Source of the DNA: RGIG9608 sp045612365 | Lineage (GTDB): Bacteria; Bacteroidota; Bacteroidia; Bacteroidales; Paludibacteraceae | Assembly (NCBI GenBank): GCA_045612365.1 | Contig: JAZKYY010000016.1 | Span: 62,001-126,000, forward strand | Direction: 5' to 3' | Length of the DNA stretch: 64,000 nucleotides | In this document: positions 58,547-64,000 of the stretch, one piece after another | How positions within the stretch are numbered: the first letter of the stretch is position 1 | Layout of the letters: each line of letters opens with the position of its first letter | Notes under the pieces: generated by a model | What the model saw: the letters and a program-made list of their open reading frames with translations, nothing else | What the model was told of the DNA's origin: nothing | Databases searched by the model: none | Program-made: the position numbers and the translations under genes

Positions 58547-60975
58547 TTTTTACACGAAATTACGACCTTTTCTTTTTCTTTGAATTGTAGAGGAATAAAT
58601 GCTACGTCTTTTCCTATTGGTAGAGAAATTCCCTCTTTGTGTATCGAAACAGATGAGTATCCTTTTGGTTTTTTTATGACAAAATTATTTTTTGAATTTG
58701 CTGTGATATGGAAAGTTAATGAATTTTTATCCCAAACAGCATCAACAGTTGCTCCTCCACGCACTCTTAAACCTTTAAATGAACCTTGTCCATTCCACAT
58801 TTGTGGAATAGATGGAAGAATATCTATATATCCGTTTTGGCTTTGAATGAGCATTTCTGCAATACCAGCGCAACCGCCAAAGTTTCCATCTATTTGAAAA
58901 GGAGGATGGGAACAAAATAGATTAGGATACGTTCCTCCATTGTGATATTTTACTTCATCGGAGATAGCAGGATTTAGCAAACTTTTCAACAATGAGTACG
59001 AGCGTTCTCCATCTTGCAAACGAGCCCAAAAGTTTATTTTCCAAGCGCGAGACCATCCCGTTCCTTCGTCGCCCCTTCTATTGAGTGTTTCTTTTGCAGC
59101 TTCAGCTAGCTCGGGAGTTTTTTCAACAGAAATTTGATTGCTAGGATATAACCCATAAAGATGAGAAACATGTCGATGTGTGAGTTCTACTTCTTCATAA
59201 TCTTTTAGCCACTCTTGCAAATAACCATTCTTACTTATTTGCATTGGTGGAAATTGTTGTAAAGCAGAGTCTAGTCTTTCAGCAAATTCAGAATCAATAT
59301 TCAAAATTTTTGTTGCTGCAATTAAGTTGTTGTATAATTCGCTAATAATTTGCACGTCCATTGTTGGACCCATACAAACTTGAACTGCTGTTTTTGTATT
59401 TGGTAGATAGAAGCTATTTTCGGGAGAGGTAGAAGGTGCTGTTACTAACCATCCACTATCTTTTTCTTGAATCATGCTAGAATAGAAAAATTCAGCAGCT
59501 CCTTTCATAACAGGATAAACTTCTTTCAAGTATTCCTTGTCTTGTGTAAAAGCATAATGTTCCCAAAGGTGTGCACAAAGCCAAGCTCCACCAGTGTTGG
59601 TCGATCCCCAAAGAGCATCTTCGCCTGGAGCTGAGAATAGCCAAGGGTTTGAAATTACATGAGCAACCCAACCATTTGCATCGTAAAAGTTCTTTGCCGT
59701 AGTTTCGCCTTCTTTTGAAAGACGTTTGACAAAGTCAATAAGAGGCATGTGTAATTCAGAAAGATTGGCTACTTCTACTGGCCAGTAATTCATTTGAACG
59801 TTGATGTTTAAGTGATAGTCGCCATTCCAGGGTGTATTTATTGTATTTGCCCACAAACCTTGTAAGTTCAAAGGGAGCGTATTTTCTCTTGTTCCAGATA
59901 TCATTAAGTAACGTCCGTACTGAAAATAAAGAGCAACAAGCGCAGGGTCATCATTTTGTTGGAAATCAGACAAACGTTGTTTTGTTGGCAAAGAATTGTC
60001 GTTGTCTGCTAGGTTAAGTTCTACACGATTAAATTTTTCTTGATATGCTTCAATGTGTTTGTTCTTAAGTTTTTCGTAAGGGATTTTTTCTGCATTTGCT
60101 AGCAAATCGTCAACAGTTTTTTCATAAGCACTATCCAACATGTTGGTTGACGATGAAATTATGATGTAAGCGTTTGTTGCTTTTTGAAGTTTAAGATTTT
60201 TTCCTACTTGTTCTAAAAAGCCGTCTTCGTGGAGAACTTTTATACGAGTTTTATAGCGAACTCCTTCTACGTTTTTTTGTCCGCTATTTAGTTCTCCTTC
60301 CATATATAAATCATTATCACTAACATATGTAAAATAGCGTTGTGGACGATTGAGAGATAGTGTGAAACCTATTTTATTACTTTTGTTTGAAGATAGTTTT
60401 ATGATAATAACATCGTCGCTGTGAGAGACAAAATATTCACGACGATATTCTGTGTTTTTTATTGAAAAAGATGTGTATGCAACAGCATCTTTTAGAGATA
60501 AACCTCTTCGGTAGTTTTTTATAGAATCTGTAGCAATATCGTACTCAATTTTCAAATTTCCCAAAATTTGATATGTACCAAAAGGAATATCTGCACCTTT
60601 GGCATGACCAGAACCTTTGCCTCCGCATAAAAAATGCTTATAAACTATATCTTGTGCTTCTTTGTTTTTTCCACGTTGTAGCAAGGTGCGTATTTTGGGA
60701 AGATATTTTTTTGCTTCCAAATTTTGCTGAGTACTATCATAGCTGCCAGACCACATGGTGATGTCATTGAGAACAATAGTTTCTTTGTAAACATCTCCAC
60801 TTGGCATTGCTCCTAAACGACCATTTCCAATAGGGTAGTAGTCCTCCCAAATTTTAGAAGATTCATTGTCCCAAATTTCCAACTCATTTGTTTGTAGATT
60901 GTTTTGATTATTGATGTTACATGAACAAACTAACAAACAAAGAAAAACGCTACAGATGAAAAATTTAAGTTTCAT
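58543..60975 (-). CDS. GH95 alpha-L-fucosidase, lipoprotein
   Basis: The 810-residue protein has a lipoprotein signal (FLCLLVCSCNINNQ, Cys near residue 19). The GH95 domain begins at EDYYPIGNGRLGAMPSGDV and includes VQMNYWPVEVANLSELHMPL, WGSTNTGGAWLCAHLWEHYA and RHVSHLYGLYPSNQI. Family members remove alpha-1,2-linked fucose by inversion, and some act on galactose. The C-terminal beta domain is present. It likely acts on the outer surface or in the periplasm, and FucP at 25218 could import the product. Confidence 0.92.
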   Translation of the reverse strand: MKLKFFICSVFLCLLVCSCNINNQNNLQTNELEIWDNESSKIWEDYYPIGNGRLGAMPSGDVYKETIVLNDITMWSGSYDSTQQNLEAKKYLPKIRTLLQRGKNKEAQDIVYKHFLCGGKGSGHAKGADIPFGTYQILGNLKIEYDIATDSIKNYRRGLSLKDAVAYTSFSIKNTEYRREYFVSHSDDVIIIKLSSNKSNKIGFTLSLNRPQRYFTYVSDNDLYMEGELNSGQKNVEGVRYKTRIKVLHEDGFLEQVGKNLKLQKATNAYIIISSSTNMLDSAYEKTVDDLLANAEKIPYEKLKNKHIEAYQEKFNRVELNLADNDNSLPTKQRLSDFQQNDDPALVALYFQYGRYLMISGTRENTLPLNLQGLWANTINTPWNGDYHLNINVQMNYWPVEVANLSELHMPLIDFVKRLSKEGETTAKNFYDANGWVAHVISNPWLFSAPGEDALWGSTNTGGAWLCAHLWEHYAFTQDKEYLKEVYPVMKGAAEFFYSSMIQEKDSGWLVTAPSTSPENSFYLPNTKTAVQVCMGPTMDVQIISELYNNLIAATKILNIDSEFAERLDSALQQFPPMQISKNGYLQEWLKDYEEVELTHRHVSHLYGLYPSNQISVEKTPELAEAAKETLNRRGDEGTGWSRAWKINFWARLQDGERSYSLLKSLLNPAISDEVKYHNGGTYPNLFCSHPPFQIDGNFGGCAGIAEMLIQSQNGYIDILPSIPQMWNGQGSFKGLRVRGGATVDAVWDKNSLTFHITANSKNNFVIKKPKGYSSVSIHKEGISLPIGKDVAFIPLQFKEKEKVVISCKK

Positions 60976-60981
60976 ATCCTT

Positions 60982-63402
60982 TTATTTTAATAGTGCAATT
61001 TTAATAACTTCTTCAATATCAGAAACAAAATGGAAAGTCAACCCATTTATATATATTTCTTTTATTTCCTCTATGTCTTTTTTGTTTTCATTAGAAAGAA
61101 TAATCTCTGTAATTCCTGCTCGTTTTGCAGCTAATATTTTTTCTCTTATTCCTCCAACAGGAAGAACTTTTCCTCTTAAGGTAATTTCTCCTGTCATAGC
61201 AATTCCTTTCTTTACTTTACGTTTGGTAAGTGCTGATACGAGTGCGGTAGCTATGGTAATTCCCGCCGATGGTCCATCTTTTGGAATTGCGCCTTCAGGT
61301 ACGTGAATATGAATATTTTGCTCTTCAAAAATATCTGAGTCAATGCCAAATTTCTTTGCGTTTGATTTGATGTATTCAAGAGCTAAAACAGCCGATTCTT
61401 TCATTACATTGCCCAAATTACCTGTAAGAGAAAGTTTTTTCTCTTTTCCATTGCTTAAACTCGACTCTATGAATAAAATTTCTCCACCAACTTGAGTCCA
61501 TGCAAGACCTGTAACAACTCCAGTATATTTATTTCCTTGATATTTTTCAAGACTAAATCGAGGACTTCCAAGTAACTCATGAATATCTTCTACTTTGAGA
61601 ACTTTGTTGAAAGATTCTTCTAATGCAATTTTTTTAGCAATTTTTCTTACAACTTTCGCAATAGTTTTATCAAGAGTTCTCACTCCTGATTCGCGTGTGT
61701 AGGACTCAATAATTTCTTTTATTGCCGCACGAGAAAAGGAAACCAAACCTTTCTCAATTCCGTGCTCTTCTATTTGTTTTGGAATGAGGTGTTTAGAAGC
61801 GATTTCTATTTTTTCATCAAGAATATAACCATTTACTTCGATGAGTTCCATTCTGTCGAGCAGAGGTCTGCTTATTGTAGATAAACTGTTGGCCGTAGCA
61901 ATAAAGAGAACTTTTGAAAGGTCAAAGTCAATTGATAAATAGTTGTCGTGAAACGCATTGTTTTGTTCAGGATCGAGCACTTCGAGCAGCGCAGATGCTG
62001 GATCTCCTTTGAAATCCTCACCAACTTTATCAATTTCGTCAAGTACAAATACTGGATTTGACGATCCCGCTTTCTGGATGTTTTGAATTATTCGTCCAGG
62101 CAATGCTCCGATATAAGTTCTCCGGTGTCCTCTTATTTCGGCCTCGTCATGAAGTCCTCCAAGTGACATTCTTACATATTTTCTGTTCAAAGCTTCTGCA
62201 ATAGACTTTCCAAGAGACGTTTTTCCTACTCCTGGAGGGCCATAAAGACAAATAATGGGCGCTTTAAAATCTTTTTTTAACTTAAGAACAGCTAGATGTT
62301 CTAAAATTCGTTCTTTTACCATGTCTAAACCAGCATGGTCTTTGTCCAAGATTTTTTTTGCACGTTTTAAGTCAAAATTGTCTTTAGTATATTCGTTCCA
62401 AGGCAATGATAAAATATTTTCCACATAATTCATCTGTATCTGAAAATCAGGAGAATGAGGATGTGTGCGTTCTAGTTTTTTAATTTCTTTTTCGAAAAAA
62501 CTTTTTGTTTTATCGTTCCATTTTTTTGTTTTTGCTTTCTCTTTTAGTTCAGCAATTTCTTGCTCATTAATGTCGCCACCTAGTTCGTCTTGAATTGTTT
62601 TTATTTGTTGTTGCAAATAAAATTCTCGTTGTTGCTTGTCAATATCAACTCGTGCTTTCTTCTGAATAGATGCTTTTATTTCTAGTAATTGCGATTCTTT
62701 TGTCAGTAAATCAAGAAGTTGGTAACCACGTTCTTGCATGTCATCAATTTCCAAAAGATGAACTTTGTCAATAAGTTTCAAACCGAAATTGGAACAAACA
62801 AAGTTGATTAAAAAGTCTGGATGTTCAATATTTTTGATAGAAAACGATGCTTCTGACGGCATTGTTCCAGAGTTTTTAACAATTTTGAGAGCCAATTCTT
62901 TTATAGCCTCAACTAATGCGGCAAATATGTGATCATCGTCACTATCAGAATTTGGCAAAATTTCGTTTTTTAAGTTAATTTTAGCATGAAGATAAGGTTC
63001 TTTTTGTGTAACTGTTTGTATTTCTGCACGTTTTTTCCCTTGTAGAATTACTGTAGTTGAATTGTCGGGCATCTCAAGAATGCGAACAATTTTTGCAACA
63101 GTTCCCATTTGGAATAAATCATCTTTGTCAGGGTCTTCTGTTTTTCGGTCTTTTTGTGTAGCAACAACAATTTCACAATTCTTTTTATATGATTCTCGAA
63201 TCAAACGTAACGATTTTTTTCTTCCAACAGTAATAGGCATTATAACGCTTGGAAAAAGAACCATATCTCTAAGAGCCAAAAGAGGAAGTTCGTCTCCACT
63301 TTGGCTTTCTAGTTGTTCCATGTCATTTTCTTCGCTGATAATCGGAATGAATTCTGTGTTTTCGTTTTCGTCGGTCAAAAAATGTTCAATAGATATATTC
63401 AT
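60982..63402 (-). CDS. lon: ATP-dependent protease Lon
   Basis: The 806-residue protein has the N-domain (40-250) and a coiled-coil (DKQQREFYLQQQIKTIQDEL). The AAA domain has Walker A LYGPPGVGKTSLGKSIA and Walker B VFVLDEIDKVG. The protease domain has the catalytic PKDGPSAGITIATALV and the TGEITLRGKVLPVGGIREK lysine. It degrades misfolded and regulatory proteins. The length fits. Confidence 0.97.
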   Translation of the reverse strand: MNISIEHFLTDENENTEFIPIISEENDMEQLESQSGDELPLLALRDMVLFPSVIMPITVGRKKSLRLIRESYKKNCEIVVATQKDRKTEDPDKDDLFQMGTVAKIVRILEMPDNSTTVILQGKKRAEIQTVTQKEPYLHAKINLKNEILPNSDSDDDHIFAALVEAIKELALKIVKNSGTMPSEASFSIKNIEHPDFLINFVCSNFGLKLIDKVHLLEIDDMQERGYQLLDLLTKESQLLEIKASIQKKARVDIDKQQREFYLQQQIKTIQDELGGDINEQEIAELKEKAKTKKWNDKTKSFFEKEIKKLERTHPHSPDFQIQMNYVENILSLPWNEYTKDNFDLKRAKKILDKDHAGLDMVKERILEHLAVLKLKKDFKAPIICLYGPPGVGKTSLGKSIAEALNRKYVRMSLGGLHDEAEIRGHRRTYIGALPGRIIQNIQKAGSSNPVFVLDEIDKVGEDFKGDPASALLEVLDPEQNNAFHDNYLSIDFDLSKVLFIATANSLSTISRPLLDRMELIEVNGYILDEKIEIASKHLIPKQIEEHGIEKGLVSFSRAAIKEIIESYTRESGVRTLDKTIAKVVRKIAKKIALEESFNKVLKVEDIHELLGSPRFSLEKYQGNKYTGVVTGLAWTQVGGEILFIESSLSNGKEKKLSLTGNLGNVMKESAVLALEYIKSNAKKFGIDSDIFEEQNIHIHVPEGAIPKDGPSAGITIATALVSALTKRKVKKGIAMTGEITLRGKVLPVGGIREKILAAKRAGITEIILSNENKKDIEEIKEIYINGLTFHFVSDIEEVIKIALLK

Positions 63403-63440
63403 ATAAGAGTTTTATTTATTCGATAATGAAAGTATAATTT

Positions 63441-64000
63441 TTAGAAATTTACTGATACCGAACTTGTTATTTTTATTTCGGTAGAGTAGAGCGTTATTTC
63501 TAGTTTTTTTGTTTTAGTATAAATTATTTTCCCGGACTCTATGGGAAAAGCTTCGTTTTCGCAACAAAGCCATGAACCTTTTTGAACTCCATTGTCCAAA
63601 CTTCCCTTTTCTATGCTGAAAATAGTATTTTCAGCAGAAACCTCGTATGTCTTGTTTGGTAGTAATTCGTTGCTAGCAGGTGGCAAATTGACGTTTAACT
63701 TTAAAGTGTCATTCCCATTTCTTAGTTGTAAATTTATTTGATTATTTTGAGAATCAATCTTTTTTTCTACATCGGAAAAGACATAATTTTTTTTGACTAA
63801 ATTTTCTTCAGATTTATCAAAATATGCTATTTCTCCATTGAAATTCCCTGTTAAAATTTCTCCTCTTTCGCCTGTTAGTGAAAATGTTATTTTGTAGTTA
63901 TTCTCCTCTTTTTCAATCTCCAATTTACCATCTTTAATGGGAAGAATGCTGAGAGTGTTGTCTTTGAGTTGCCCTAGATAACTTCCATATTCATTGGATG
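63441..64000 (-). CDS. Hypothetical beta-rich protein, 5' part missing (window edge)
   Basis: The frame is open from base 64000 to a stop at 63441 and gives at least 186 residues, so the N-terminus is outside the window. The visible part is beta-rich, with GSYLGQLKDNTLSILPIKDG, SLTGERGEILTGNFNGEIAY and a weak repeat after it. It resembles surface or exported Bacteroidetes repeats. I recognise no enzymatic domain. It lies 38 bp upstream of lon. Confidence 0.65.
   Translation of the reverse strand, partial: SNEYGSYLGQLKDNTLSILPIKDGKLEIEKEENNYKITFSLTGERGEILTGNFNGEIAYFDKSEENLVKKNYVFSDVEKKIDSQNNQINLQLRNGNDTLKLNVNLPPASNELLPNKTYEVSAENTIFSIEKGSLDNGVQKGSWLCCENEAFPIESGKIIYTKTKKLEITLYSTEIKITSSVSVNF

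Noticed and set aside
1..64000. CRISPR arrays and insertion sequences
   Set aside because: No regularly spaced repeats, cas genes or transposase motifs are seen.

Overview
The window looks like a chromosomal stretch of a low-GC, anaerobic member of the Bacteroidales. Four things point there: promoters of the Bacteroidetes type (a TAnnTTTG -7 box, often with TTG or TTTG about 19-21 nt upstream), a type IX secretion C-terminal sorting domain, a fumarate reductase/succinate dehydrogenase of the three-subunit Bacteroidetes kind, and family-level hits such as a GH95 fucosidase, a BY-kinase with Wza-like lipoproteins, and the TGS-uridine-kinase nucleoside kinase. I cannot name the genus.

Layout. 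1-1.6 kb: a queuosine-precursor transporter (YhhQ) followed by a radical SAM gene cut by the window edge, then tRNA-Gly. 1.6-7 kb: sppA, lpxK, punA, a membrane LytTR regulator and a deacetylase-like gene. 7-10.2 kb: hisG-hisD-hisC, with no hisB after them. 10.2-12 kb: a mosaic island of phage/toxin fragments, duplicated 59-nt and 77-nt segments and two probable small RNAs. 12-19 kb: ffh, folD, a RNase D-like exonuclease, ResB, a glycosyltransferase, tcdA and a LolD-type ATPase. 19-22.5 kb: frdCAB. 22.5-25.1 kb: an accessory patch with surface proteins, including a FISUMP-fold protein whose GC-rich 3' end resembles a diversity-generating-retroelement variable region. 25.2-30.8 kb: fucP, a lone E2-like acyltransferase, a UbiA prenyltransferase, an ArgE-like deacylase and serB. 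30.8-34.7 kb: a polysaccharide export module. 34.7-36.5 kb: a LolE-type permease, rbfA and tRNA-Met on the minus strand. 36.6-41.2 kb: an old-yellow-enzyme family oxidoreductase, a GIY-YIG protein, a DUF554 protein, a TrmH-like methyltransferase, ruvX and ccsA. 41.3-42.4 kb: a DUF805 protein, a small HTH protein and a long rod-shaped RNA that resembles 6S RNA. 42.4-47.4 kb: a nucleoside kinase and an SGNH-MBOAT O-acetylation pair. 47.4-64 kb: a long minus-strand series, in transcription order lon, GH95 fucosidase, sugar kinase, queG, SDR, gmk, nadD, dxs, trkA, trkH, DUF3467, lpxH, LMW-PTP, purE, folK.

How the genes fit together. ResB (15.3 kb) and CcsA (40.3 kb) form a split System II cytochrome c assembly pair. 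YhhQ and QueG suggest salvage of a deazaguanine precursor followed by completion of queuosine. FucP and the GH95 fucosidase suggest use of fucosylated glycans. LolD and the LolE-like permease may form one lipoprotein-release transporter. The points most worth a second look are the 10.2-12 kb mosaic, the 6S-like RNA, the possible DGR target, and the Lys-rich N-terminal extension of the fumarate reductase flavoprotein. No CRISPR array, transposase or reverse transcriptase is visible in the window.
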